From: Ignavibacteria bacterium
Lineage (GTDB): Bacteria; Bacteroidota; Ignavibacteria; Tepidaquicellales; OLB5
DNA length: 64,000 bases
Direction of reading: 5' to 3'
Assembly: GCA_019912545.1 (NCBI GenBank)
Contig: JAIOIK010000143.1
Location: 31,830-95,829, forward strand
The position numbers and the translations under genes are program-made. Position 1 is the first letter of the stretch; each line of letters opens with the position of its first letter. The notes beneath the pieces are model-generated. The model had not been told where the DNA came from and did not search any database. It saw only the letters and a list, made by a program, of their open reading frames with translations. Below, piece after piece: positions 20,491 through 29,816 of this stretch.

Positions 20491-21603
20491 TTATGATTTT
20501 ATTTTTGGTGAACTTCTCAAGTTTTCAACTTCTTTAGTGATATCTATGCCGACCGGGCACCAAGTAATACATCTGCCGCAGCCAACACAGCCGGATGTTC
20601 CAAACTGGTCTATCCATGAGGCCAGCTTATGCGTCATCCACTGGCGGTATCTTGCCTTGGTCGATGTCCTGAAACTTCCTCCGGCAACTTTAGAGTAATC
20701 AAGGCTGAAGCAGGAATCCCACCTGCGCCATCTTTCTGCATGGTCTCCCGTAAGATCGGTTGTATCTTCCATATTTGAACAGAAACATGTCGGGCAAACC
20801 ATAGTACAGTTTGCGCAGGCAAGGCACCTCGTTGCGATCTCAGTCCATATCGGGTGATCGTGATTATTATAGAGCAGATCTTTTATTCCCGCCGTATTCA
20901 TAGTTCGTTTCATATTCACCTCTGCGGCCATAATTGCACTTGCTGCAGCTTTTATCTGGGCATCTCCTGCTTTGGCAAAATTAAGTTTGGAAGCCAGTTC
21001 CGATCCTTTTAAAGTGCCTTCATCAAGCAGGAAGTAATGTTCATTCTTGTTAATTATCTCAGTCAGAGCGATATCGTATCCCTGTTTTGCCTTTGGCCCG
21101 GTCTTCATAGATACACAGAAACAAGTACCATCAGACTGCGTGCAGTTAACCGCAATAATAAAAATATTTTTCCTAACATTATTATAGTAGCTATCTGCAA
21201 AGGTACCGTTGTTAAAAACTTTATCCTGCACAAAGATCGCCCTTAGATCACATGCTCTTACTCCAAGGAATGCGTATCTGGGCGGAGGGGCTTTAGGCAG
21301 GTTAATATCAAAGCCTTTCCCGTTCCTTTGGGCATCCCACATCTTCAGGCGCTGGGGGAACATGAACTTCTTCCATGACTGCGGCCCTACAACATATCCA
21401 AAATATGCCTCATCATTTCTCTTGGTTAATCTGTAAGTTCCGGCATCCTGCTCGTCGCCCATACCAATGGGGAGATCGCCCGTACTTTCAATTTCATCAT
21501 AGATAATAGCGCCGTCTTTTACCGTAGGCCCGATCACCGTATAGCCGTCTTTTTTAAGAATGCTGATAATTTTATCTAAATTACTTTTGTCTATTGTTTT
21601 CAT
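20491..21603 (-). CDS. hyhB: Hydrogenase beta subunit, 4Fe-4S protein (HyhB/HydB)
   Basis: [52 protein letters not shown]. Confidence 0.92.
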   Translation of the reverse strand: MKTIDKSNLDKIISILKKDGYTVIGPTVKDGAIIYDEIESTGDLPIGMGDEQDAGTYRLTKRNDEAYFGYVVGPQSWKKFMFPQRLKMWDAQRNGKGFDINLPKAPPPRYAFLGVRACDLRAIFVQDKVFNNGTFADSYYNNVRKNIFIIAVNCTQSDGTCFCVSMKTGPKAKQGYDIALTEIINKNEHYFLLDEGTLKGSELASKLNFAKAGDAQIKAAASAIMAAEVNMKRTMNTAGIKDLLYNNHDHPIWTEIATRCLACANCTMVCPTCFCSNMEDTTDLTGDHAERWRRWDSCFSLDYSKVAGGSFRTSTKARYRQWMTHKLASWIDQFGTSGCVGCGRCITWCPVGIDITKEVENLRSSPKIKS

Positions 21604-21986
21604 TTTTTGTTTTTTCCGTGGCTGACAGTTACGGTGGAATTCAACCCTCCTCTTGGAGTGAACTCTCCTTTAACCTCCATCCAGCGGGGCTTTAAGATTC
21701 CAACAAGATCTTCAAGAATCCTGTTGATAACATTTTCGTAAAATATTCCTTCGTTTCTGTATGACTGCAAATAATATTTAAGGGATTTTAGCTCAATACA
21801 TTTTTTTGCCGGTACATATGATATTGTAATAATACCAAAATCCGGCTGCCCTGTTTTGGGGCAAACCGATGTAAACTCGTTAGCCTGGTGTACAATAAGG
21901 TAATTTCTTGCAGGAAAAGAGTTATTAAATGCTTCGAGTAGTAATGTTTTTTTCTTGTCTGTTTTTAATGGGTTAAACTTTTTCAT
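21600..21986 (-). CDS. queF: NADPH-dependent 7-cyano-7-deazaguanine reductase QueF
   Basis: FTSVCPKTGQPDFGIITISYVP, ELKSLKYYLQSYRNEGIFYE; 4-bp overlap with hyhB. Confidence 0.94.
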   Translation of the reverse strand: MKKFNPLKTDKKKTLLLEAFNNSFPARNYLIVHQANEFTSVCPKTGQPDFGIITISYVPAKKCIELKSLKYYLQSYRNEGIFYENVINRILEDLVGILKPRWMEVKGEFTPRGGLNSTVTVSHGKNKK

Positions 21987-22097
21987 ATTTTCTTACTCCC
22001 TGTGTAATTTCACTGAATATAACACAAAATCATCAAAAATTGCTCAAAAAACTATGCATCATTCACAACAAAAATATCAGTTTTTTTTGATAAAAAT

Positions 22098-22113
22098 TAT
22101 GATACAAATCATA
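22098..22113. promoter_or_regulatory. Candidate CRP/FNR-family operator
   Basis: Perfect palindrome TATGAT-acaa-ATCATA in the divergent queF/M1-peptidase intergenic region. Confidence 0.45.
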
Positions 22114-22178
22114 GGGAATGATGATGTATATATGTTATTTTTATGTTAAATTGTGTTCAAAATAATAAATAATATAAC

Positions 22179-24209
22179 ATGAAGGCCAAGTTATTAATAT
22201 CGTTAATTTTACTCTTTACGGGTGCAGTTGTTTTTTCACAGATCCATCTGCAAAAAGGCAGTGAAATTTGCTCTCAAAAGAAAATAAATTCGCCAGGGGT
22301 TTTGGATCCTGGAGATTCGCCCGGTTCACCAAAGCATTCTTTTGATGTTCTTGATTATAAAATGAACCTGGATATCAGAAGTTGTTTCATTACTCCTTAT
22401 CCAAAATCATACACAGGAAGTATAGTTGTAAAGTTCAGAGTAGATACTGCGCTCAGCTCAATCAGTCTGAATGCTGTTAATACCTCGATGCAGATAATTT
22501 CTGTAGGCTTAAGCGGAGTATCTTTTACACACGCTTCAAACATCCTGACAATTACGTTAAACAGAACGTACACTCCGGGAGAGATCACAGAAGTGCTTAT
22601 TAACTACCAGCATCTCAATACATCTGACAATGCATTTTATACAGGCAATGGTGGAGTGTTTACAGACTGCGAACCCGAAGGCGCAAGAAAGTGGTTCCCT
22701 TGCTGGGATAAACCTTCCGATAAAGCTACAGTTGATATAACCGTTAAAGTACCGGGGAACGTAAAGATCGGTTCAAACGGAAGGCTGAATGACTCGCTTG
22801 TTACCGGTGACACAATTTATTACCACTGGATAAGCCGCGACCCTGTTGCAACTTATCTTACTGTACTCACAGGCAAAGTAAATTATAATTTAAACATTGT
22901 TTACTGGCATAAACTTTCAAATCCGGCCGATAGTATTCCGATAAGATTTTATCATAACAGCGGAGAGAACCCTGCGAATATTCAAAATATTATCGGGACG
23001 ATGACGACATATTTCTCTCAGAAGTTTGGTGAACATCCTTTCGAAAAAAATGGATTTACAACCGTACCGGTTTCAGGATTTCCGTGGGGAGGAATGGAAA
23101 ACCAAACTCTGACAACACTACAAGCAAACGGATGGGGTGAGAATTTGGTATCACATGAATATGCGCACCAGTGGTTTGGAGATATGATCTCGCCGGCAAC
23201 ATGGGCTGATATTTGGCTTAATGAAGGATTTGCAACATACACAGAGGCCTTATGGTATGAAAAAACCGGCGGATATACTTCATACAAAAATGATATTAAT
23301 GGTGATGCTCAAAATTATTTGTCAAATAATCCTCATTGGCCAATTTATAATCCTGATTGGGCAATAAATACGCCGCCTAATGGTACATTATTCAACGGCC
23401 CGATAACTTATTACAAAGGCGCTTGCGTACTTCATATGCTTAGATATGTTTTGCAGGATACTAATGTATTCTTCAATTGCCTGAGAGGCTATGCGACAGA
23501 TACTGCTAACTTCAAACATAAGACAGCCACAACGGATGATTTTACTGCAAAGATAAGCCAGATCGCAGGGCAGGATCTTACATGGTTCATAGAGCAGTGG
23601 GTGAAGCAGCCTGACCATCCGATCTACCAAAATTATTACCAGATAACAACCAATGGCGGAAACTCGTGGACAGTTGGTTTCCAGGCAAGGCAAACCCAAT
23701 CAACAACACCATTCCATAAAATGCCGCTTACTTTAAAAATAACTTTTGCAACAGGGGCTGATTCCGTATTCCGAGTTATGAACGATGCCAATAACCAATA
23801 CTGGTTCTGGCAGTTCAACCGGCAGCCTTTAACGTTTGCATTCGACCCCAATAACGATATAGTGTTGAAAACAGCAACAACTACTGTTGGAACGGTTGGA
23901 ATTACAACCAACGGTAATGAAGTACCCGGAGTATTTACTTTAGGTCAAAATTATCCCAATCCTTTTAATCCCGTTACATATATTAATTTTGATATTCCGA
24001 AAAACTCAAATGTTTCCGTCAGGATTTACGATATAACCGGAAAGACAGTTCAGGAAATATTTAACGGCGTATGTGCACCCGGAAAATACAAAGCTGATGT
24101 TGATGGAACGAATCTTGCCTCAGGAATTTATTACTATGAAATAAACGCGAATGCTATTGAAGGCAGCGCATCGTTTAAAGATGTGAAGAAGATGGTGCTG
24201 GTAAAGTAA
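22179..24209 (+). CDS. M1-family aminopeptidase with T9SS type A C-terminal sorting domain
   Basis: GGMENQTL, HEYAHQWFGD…NEGFATYTE zinc motif; C-term QNYPNPFNPVTYINFDIPK…MVLVK; signal peptide. Confidence 0.95.
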   Translation: MKAKLLISLILLFTGAVVFSQIHLQKGSEICSQKKINSPGVLDPGDSPGSPKHSFDVLDYKMNLDIRSCFITPYPKSYTGSIVVKFRVDTALSSISLNAVNTSMQIISVGLSGVSFTHASNILTITLNRTYTPGEITEVLINYQHLNTSDNAFYTGNGGVFTDCEPEGARKWFPCWDKPSDKATVDITVKVPGNVKIGSNGRLNDSLVTGDTIYYHWISRDPVATYLTVLTGKVNYNLNIVYWHKLSNPADSIPIRFYHNSGENPANIQNIIGTMTTYFSQKFGEHPFEKNGFTTVPVSGFPWGGMENQTLTTLQANGWGENLVSHEYAHQWFGDMISPATWADIWLNEGFATYTEALWYEKTGGYTSYKNDINGDAQNYLSNNPHWPIYNPDWAINTPPNGTLFNGPITYYKGACVLHMLRYVLQDTNVFFNCLRGYATDTANFKHKTATTDDFTAKISQIAGQDLTWFIEQWVKQPDHPIYQNYYQITTNGGNSWTVGFQARQTQSTTPFHKMPLTLKITFATGADSVFRVMNDANNQYWFWQFNRQPLTFAFDPNNDIVLKTATTTVGTVGITTNGNEVPGVFTLGQNYPNPFNPVTYINFDIPKNSNVSVRIYDITGKTVQEIFNGVCAPGKYKADVDGTNLASGIYYYEINANAIEGSASFKDVKKMVLVK

Positions 24210-24240
24210 AAGGCAAAAGTGAAACGTTAGACGTGAAACG

Positions 24241-24259
24241 CCTGCCTGCAGCAGGCAGG
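24241..24259. repeat. Palindromic word cctgcctgcagcaggcagg
   Basis: 9-bp perfect arms; related sequence in the hairpin cluster at 39379-39391. Confidence 0.6.
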
Positions 24260-24273
24260 TGAAATGTGTATCA

Positions 24274-24304
24274 GACTACAAAAGTCTTTAAGACTTTTGT
24301 AGTC
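24274..24304. terminator. Bidirectional hairpin terminator
   Basis: gactacaaaagtctt-t-aagacttttgtagtc perfect 15-bp arms followed by tttttgttttt. Confidence 0.65.
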
Positions 24305-24336
24305 TTTTTGTTTTTGGCAGTTTTTTTGCAACTAAA

Positions 24337-24366
24337 CAGAACAAGGGGGCATGCCCCCTTGTTCTG
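24337..24366. repeat. 30-bp perfect palindrome cagaacaagggggcatgcccccttgttctg
   Basis: Identical to its reverse complement; 28 identical nt at 46291-46318. Confidence 0.85.
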
Positions 24367-24393
24367 AAAATATTTAAGACCTAATTTTTAGCG

Positions 24394-24864
24394 CTACAAC
24401 TTTATTGTTTCCACACTTCGGAAGTTGGAGATCTGTGAAACAAGATTTTCTTCTGAGGCGATAAGGTCTTTAATAGAAAGATTCTTCAGAACCCCGTCAA
24501 CAGCGCTTTGAACCATTTGCCAGATCGAGCGGATCGAACAATCTATTGAGTGATTGCAGATATTAACTGAGCCGCGGTGATCGTTGCAGAACTCATCATC
24601 AAACAGTCTGCCGCCAAGGGAATCCAGTACATCTTTAACCATAATGTCTTCAGCCTTGCGGCTTAATGTATAACCGCCTATTTGCCCGCGTGCGCTTTCA
24701 AGAAATCCGCCAAGCCTTAAGGCGCGGAGTATCTTCGCCGTGTTATGCGTGGTAATACCCTCGGCTTTGCTTATCTCGGGGATAGTCAAGCCGCGCTCTC
24801 CTCCATCCTTAGCAATAAGCAGAAGGCATCGCAATCCGTATTCTTCCTGTGTACTGAACTTCAT
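24394..24864 (-). CDS. Rrf2/IscR-family transcriptional regulator
   Basis: MKFSTQEEYGLRCLLLIAK, HTH, FCNDHRGSVNICNHSIDCSIR cysteine cluster. Confidence 0.9.
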   Translation of the reverse strand: MKFSTQEEYGLRCLLLIAKDGGERGLTIPEISKAEGITTHNTAKILRALRLGGFLESARGQIGGYTLSRKAEDIMVKDVLDSLGGRLFDDEFCNDHRGSVNICNHSIDCSIRSIWQMVQSAVDGVLKNLSIKDLIASEENLVSQISNFRSVETIKL

Positions 24865-24914
24865 TATGATCTATGAGTCAAGTTATCCAATTGTAAATAA
24901 ATGCGCAGCGATAA

Positions 24915-25451
24915 TCAGTCGCCGCTGTACTTCGGGATCTTCGAGCCGCATGTTTTAGCATGAAGTATTGCATCATACTGCTCTTTTGGTACTGACGGTC
25001 CCTGCTTTGTGCAATGCTCGTCGAATGCCGCCGTTAATTCTTCTGCAACCATTTCAGCAGTTTTTCCCTCGATGTCCATCCTCTGCATCAAAAATACAAG
25101 CTTGCCATCTTTGAAAAGTGCCACGTATGGTGATGATGGGGGAATACCGGGCAGGAAAGCATTTCTTAGCTGGTCAACCGCGTCGCGGTCCTGTCCGGCA
25201 AATACAGTCACAATTCTATCAGGAATAACGCTGTTCTGCAATGCCAGCGTAACACCCGGCCTTGCGCTTCCGGCAGCGCAGCCGCAAACGGAATTTATCA
25301 TTACAAGTGTTGTGCCTTCTTTGGGGCCAACAAATGTATCTACATCTGCGGGAGTAAGTAATTCTGTGAATCCTGCCGCCACAAGTTCATCTCTCATCGG
25401 CTGCACTGCTTCCGGATCGTAAATAGGTCCTCTTGAGTTTATCTGGTACAT
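24915..25451 (-). CDS. BrxA/BrxB-family bacilliredoxin-like protein
   Basis: LVMINSVCGCAAGSARPG motif and flanking homology to the YphP/YqiW family. Confidence 0.85.
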   Translation of the reverse strand: MYQINSRGPIYDPEAVQPMRDELVAAGFTELLTPADVDTFVGPKEGTTLVMINSVCGCAAGSARPGVTLALQNSVIPDRIVTVFAGQDRDAVDQLRNAFLPGIPPSSPYVALFKDGKLVFLMQRMDIEGKTAEMVAEELTAAFDEHCTKQGPSVPKEQYDAILHAKTCGSKIPKYSGD

Positions 25452-25483
25452 AGTTTTATTTAAAGTTTATATGTTTTAAAAAA

Positions 25484-25831
25484 TTAAAGTAAATTCAATT
25501 GTAATTTTGCTTCTTCGCTCATCATGTGCATCCCCCAAGTAGGTTCCCAAACAACCTTCACGGCGCAATCAGTTACGCCTGGGATGGATTTAATTCTTCC
25601 CTCAACCTCAGGCGGCAATGAACCTGCAACCGGACAGGCAGGGGAGGTAAGAGTCATTTCAATATCAACTTTGCCTGTTTCGTTTATGTTGACTGAGTAT
25701 ATCAGTCCCAGTTCATAAATGTTTACCGGAATTTCCGGGTCATAGACGCTTTTTAATGCTTCAACAACTGCATTGTTAAGCTCCGCTTTATCGACTTTTT
25801 CAGCTGTTTTTGTTTCTGTTTGTTCTTGCAT
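25484..25831 (-). CDS. sufT: DUF59/MIP18-family Fe-S assembly protein (SufT-like)
   Basis: ALKSVYDPEIPVNIYELGLIY, MTLTSPACPVAGSLP. Confidence 0.88.
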   Translation of the reverse strand: MQEQTETKTAEKVDKAELNNAVVEALKSVYDPEIPVNIYELGLIYSVNINETGKVDIEMTLTSPACPVAGSLPPEVEGRIKSIPGVTDCAVKVVWEPTWGMHMMSEEAKLQLNLL

Positions 25832-25852
25832 AGTTTATTTTAAGTCACTTTA

Positions 25853-25905
25853 ACACCTCCCCTCTCCTCGCAGGAGAGGGGTGTCCGATAGGACGGGGTG
25901 AGGTT
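25853..25905. repeat. Composite intergenic hairpin repeat
   Basis: ccCCCTCTCCT-cgc-AGGAGAGGGGtgTCCgataGGAcggggtgaggtt; related to 36234-36337 and 37296-37341. Confidence 0.7.
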
Positions 25906-25958
25906 GCGTTTTAGATTTTGATGTAGAACATTAATGTCTGTGCTACTATAATCGTATT

Positions 25959-26402
25959 CTAATTTTGAAGCTGTTCCTGTTTTGCTTTATAGGCTAAAGC
26001 ATACATTCTAATTTGCTTTATCATCGAAGCAAGTCCGTTTGCCCTTGTGCCTGCAAGATGCTGTTTTAATCCGATTGCATCAATGAACTCAAGCTTTGCT
26101 TCCAGAATTTCATCCGGTGTTCTGTGTGAAAGCACTCTAATGAGAAGCGCTATTAATCCCTTTACAATAACCGAATCACTATCAGCAGTAAAAATTATCT
26201 TTCCGTCTGCTAAATCAGAGATCAACCAAACGCTTGACTGGCATCCCTTGACCTTGTTTTCATTAACCCGTTTATCTTCGGGGATGTCCTTAAGTTTTTT
26301 GCCGAGCTCTATTATATACTCATACTTATCGTGCCAATCGGGAAAGAAGCTGAATTCCTCAATTATTTCACTCTCTGTTTCGGCTATTGACTTAGTTTCC
26401 AA
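25959..26402 (-). CDS. sufE: Fe-S cluster assembly SufE-like protein
   Basis: WHDKYEYIIELGKKL, VKGCQSSVWLIS. Confidence 0.93.
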   Translation of the reverse strand: METKSIAETESEIIEEFSFFPDWHDKYEYIIELGKKLKDIPEDKRVNENKVKGCQSSVWLISDLADGKIIFTADSDSVIVKGLIALLIRVLSHRTPDEILEAKLEFIDAIGLKQHLAGTRANGLASMIKQIRMYALAYKAKQEQLQN

Positions 26403-26403
26403 C

Positions 26404-27669
26404 TTATCTTTTCAATGTGCTAATTGCACTCTTTAATGCTTCTATAAAAATATCAACTTCTGCCAGTGTATTGTAGAATGCGAAAGATGCTCTTACAGTT
26501 CCGGGAATGCCGAAAATATCCATGAGCGGCTCCGTGCAATGCTGCCCCGTGCGTACTGCAACTCCATACGTATCCAGCATTATGCCGATATCCAGAGCGT
26601 TCAGTCCGTTCACCACAAAAGAAAGTACACTCGCTTTATTTTGGGCAGTGCCGATTATGCGGACTCCTTCAATTTGATTAATCTTTTCAGTGGCATAATC
26701 GAGCAACTCTGATTCCTGTTTATGAATTGAGTCCAGTCCAACTTCATTTATATAATCAATTGCAGCTGATATTCCCACAGTGCCTTCAACATTCGGTGTC
26801 CCTGCTTCGAACTTAAGCGGGATATCGTTATAAATTGTTTTTTCAAAACTAACGGAGCTGATCATATCACCGCCGGTCTGATAGGGAGGCATTGCCTCAA
26901 GCAGTTCAGCTTTTCCGTAAAGTACACCTATCCCCATCGGGCCGTACATCTTATGTCCTGAAAACGCATAAAAATCAGCGCCAAGATCGCATACATCAAC
27001 ATTGGTGTGATGAATTGCCTGTGCACCGTCAATCAGAACAACAGAACCATTTTCATGAGCAAGCCGTATCACTTCCTTTACCGGATTTATTGTGCCAAGC
27101 GAGTTTGAAATATGGCACACTGCAACTATCTTAACTTTTGGGGTCAGGAGTCTCTTAAACTCCTCCATTTCAAGCTTACCCTTAGAGTTGACCGGGATTA
27201 CTTTAAGCTTTGCGTTTTTCTGCTGACATAAAACCTGCCATGGAACAATATTTGCATGATGCTCCATTGCAGAAATAAGCACTTCATCGCCTTCGTTTAC
27301 ATGAGTGAAGCCGTACGAATAAGCAACCAGATTTATAGCTTCAGTTGTGCCGCGCGTGAAGATTATTTCCCGAACATCACCTGCATTGATAAATGCGCGG
27401 ATGTTCTCTTTGGCTTTTTCATATGCTTCATTTGCTTCGATGCTTATCGAATAAACGCCGCGGTGAATGTTTGAATTATATTTTTTGTAATAATCAGTAA
27501 TTGCATTTATAACGCTTATCGGCTTCTGCGATGTAGCGGCATTATCAAGATAAACCAGCGGTTTGCCGTTGATCTTGCGGGAAAGAATAGGGAAGTCATC
27601 CCTGATTCTATCTACATCAAATATTTTGCCTGTTAGTGTTGTTTGCAATTTTACAAGAGTCAAACGCAT
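26404..27669 (-). CDS. sufS: Cysteine desulfurase SufS
   Basis: YLDNAATSQKP, ISAMEHHANIVPW, FSGHKMYGPMGIGVLYG PLP-lysine motif, RTGQHCTEP; the 5' end lies in a palindrome so the start may be the downstream TTG. Confidence 0.95.
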   Translation of the reverse strand: MRLTLVKLQTTLTGKIFDVDRIRDDFPILSRKINGKPLVYLDNAATSQKPISVINAITDYYKKYNSNIHRGVYSISIEANEAYEKAKENIRAFINAGDVREIIFTRGTTEAINLVAYSYGFTHVNEGDEVLISAMEHHANIVPWQVLCQQKNAKLKVIPVNSKGKLEMEEFKRLLTPKVKIVAVCHISNSLGTINPVKEVIRLAHENGSVVLIDGAQAIHHTNVDVCDLGADFYAFSGHKMYGPMGIGVLYGKAELLEAMPPYQTGGDMISSVSFEKTIYNDIPLKFEAGTPNVEGTVGISAAIDYINEVGLDSIHKQESELLDYATEKINQIEGVRIIGTAQNKASVLSFVVNGLNALDIGIMLDTYGVAVRTGQHCTEPLMDIFGIPGTVRASFAFYNTLAEVDIFIEALKSAISTLKR

Positions 27670-27678
27670 GCGTTTGAC
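27659..27678. repeat. 20-bp perfect palindrome gtcaaacgcatgcgtttgac
   Basis: Same frame as 4614-4633 (both followed by ctac) with compensatory inner bases. Confidence 0.8.
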
Positions 27679-27687
27679 CTACTGTTT

Positions 27688-28992
27688 TTATTTTAATTTA
27701 TCGTAAACTAAATGATTCAAATGATCGTGAAGCTCAGCGCTTGTCAGTGTTTCAAAAATATCGTTTGCGAATGCCCTTATAAGCACTTTGCGCGCAAGTT
27801 CTTCGCCAATGCCGCGTGAGCGGAGATAAAACACAGCTTCTTCATCAAGCTGGCCTATTGCCGCGCCGTGTGAACATTTTACATCATCTGCATAAATTTC
27901 AAGCTGCGGTTTGGTATCTACTTTGCAATCGGCAGTAAGCAATATTGCTTTGTTCGATTGGTATGCATTTGTTTTCTGAGCGTCTTCTCTGACAAAAACC
28001 TTACCGTTAAAAACACCCCTTGATTTATCGTTAAGTACGCCTTTATACATTTCATTGCTCCGGCAATGAGGCTTAGCGTGATCTATCAAAGTATGGTTAT
28101 CAACGTGCTGAGTGCCTTCGGTCAAGTATAGACCGAACAAATTGCCTGTGCAGTTCTCGCCGTCGAGTACAATATTAGTATCATTACGCACAATTGAGCC
28201 GCCAAGGGTTATGCTGAAATGTGTAAACTCAGAGCCTTTCGACTGGTGAGCCTGTGTCCGGTTAATGTGGAATGATCTATTGCATTCCTTCTGCAGTTTA
28301 TAAAGCCCAAAGTGGGAGTTTTCACCAAGAGAAACTTCGTTAACGACATTTACAAGGCTTTCAGTGTCTGAGATGCTGTGATAGCTTTCAATTACCTTAA
28401 CTGCAGAATTTTTACCTATAATAACTAAATTACGAGGCTGTGATAGTACATTAGATGTGCCGTTTCCTGTTAAGTTAAGTATGTGAACATAATCTTCAAT
28501 TGCAGCGTTATCCGGTACACTTATCACAATTCCGTCGTTTGCAAATGCTGTATTCAAAGCAACAAAACCGTTATCAATCTGTGCATGTTTCCCAAAATGT
28601 TCCATGATGAGATCAGGGTCGCTTTTTCTCAGATTCTTAAAGCTGTCAATTCTAACTCCATCAGCCTGTTTATGAATATGTGATAGTTCTTTTGAAAAAT
28701 TACCGTTAATTACAACAACAAGGTTAACTTTAAGCCCGGGTATAAGATGCTTGTTTATCTCTTCTTTGCTTACCTTAATGGTTTCTGCGGACTCAAACTT
28801 ATATTTCAGAATTTCGGAAATGCTGGTATATTTCCAGTCCTCATCTTTAGCTGTGGGGAAATCGACCTCTTCGAATTTTTCAATTGCTTTTCTTCTAAGC
28901 TCATGAAAAGGAGTTTTACTCTCGCCGTTTATGCTTCCTTCGATAGTCTTGAAATTAGTTAAGTACCAGTCTTTTGATTTAATATTTTCCAT
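27688..28992 (-). CDS. sufD: Fe-S cluster assembly protein SufD
   Basis: C-terminal EIYADDVKCSHGAAIGQLDEEAVFYLRSRGI. Confidence 0.94.
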   Translation of the reverse strand: MENIKSKDWYLTNFKTIEGSINGESKTPFHELRRKAIEKFEEVDFPTAKDEDWKYTSISEILKYKFESAETIKVSKEEINKHLIPGLKVNLVVVINGNFSKELSHIHKQADGVRIDSFKNLRKSDPDLIMEHFGKHAQIDNGFVALNTAFANDGIVISVPDNAAIEDYVHILNLTGNGTSNVLSQPRNLVIIGKNSAVKVIESYHSISDTESLVNVVNEVSLGENSHFGLYKLQKECNRSFHINRTQAHQSKGSEFTHFSITLGGSIVRNDTNIVLDGENCTGNLFGLYLTEGTQHVDNHTLIDHAKPHCRSNEMYKGVLNDKSRGVFNGKVFVREDAQKTNAYQSNKAILLTADCKVDTKPQLEIYADDVKCSHGAAIGQLDEEAVFYLRSRGIGEELARKVLIRAFANDIFETLTSAELHDHLNHLVYDKLK

Positions 28993-29013
28993 TATTACCT
29001 TTTCGTGTTATGA

Positions 29014-29778
29014 TTAAACCGATTCTTCAGCGGGTTCAGCTGCTGTGACCCAGTCATAGCCCTTATCCTCAAGCTCAAGCGCTAGTGATTTACCTCCTGA
29101 TTTAACGATTCTGCCGTTCACAAGCACGTGAACGAAGTCAGGCACAATATAATTCAGCAAACGCTGGTAATGGGTAACTACAACAACTGCATTATCTTTA
29201 TTTCTGAAAGTATTAACTCCATGAGAGACAATTTTTAGTGCATCAATATCAAGCCCGGAATCGGTTTCATCAAGCACAGCAAGCTTAGGCTGCAGCATCT
29301 GAAGCTGGAATATTTCATTACGCTTCTTTTCGCCGCCGGAAAATCCCTGGTTAACCGGGCGGTTTATAAGTTTGTCATCAATACCGATCAGCTTCATTTT
29401 TTCCTTCATGTATTTAAGAAAATGCATAGCATCAAGCTCTTCGAGTCCTTTATGTTTCCTTATCTCATTAAGCGCGGTCTTAAGGAATGATGCATTGCTC
29501 ACTCCGGGAATTTCCACCGGATACTGGAAAGCAAGAAATACGCCTTCTCTGGCGCGTTCTTCGGGTGACATATCAAGCAGGTCTTTCCCATCCAATGTTA
29601 CTTCGCCGCTTGTGATCTCATAGCCGTCTTTTCCGGCAATAACATTTGCAAGCGTGCTTTTACCCGAGCCGTTTGGCCCCATAATAGCATGCACTTCCCC
29701 TGCATTAACCTGCAGATTTATGCCATTTAAAATTTCTTTATCTTCTACCCTTACAAAAAGGTCCTTAACTGTTAACAT
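29014..29778 (-). CDS. sufC: Fe-S cluster assembly ATPase SufC
   Basis: MGPNGSGKSTLANVIAG, SGGEKKRNEIFQ, LDETDSGLDIDALK. Confidence 0.96.
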   Translation of the reverse strand: MLTVKDLFVRVEDKEILNGINLQVNAGEVHAIMGPNGSGKSTLANVIAGKDGYEITSGEVTLDGKDLLDMSPEERAREGVFLAFQYPVEIPGVSNASFLKTALNEIRKHKGLEELDAMHFLKYMKEKMKLIGIDDKLINRPVNQGFSGGEKKRNEIFQLQMLQPKLAVLDETDSGLDIDALKIVSHGVNTFRNKDNAVVVVTHYQRLLNYIVPDFVHVLVNGRIVKSGGKSLALELEDKGYDWVTAAEPAEESV

Positions 29779-29816
29779 TTAATTTATATCCTTTGTGATT
29801 ATTTTATTTTTCTTAT

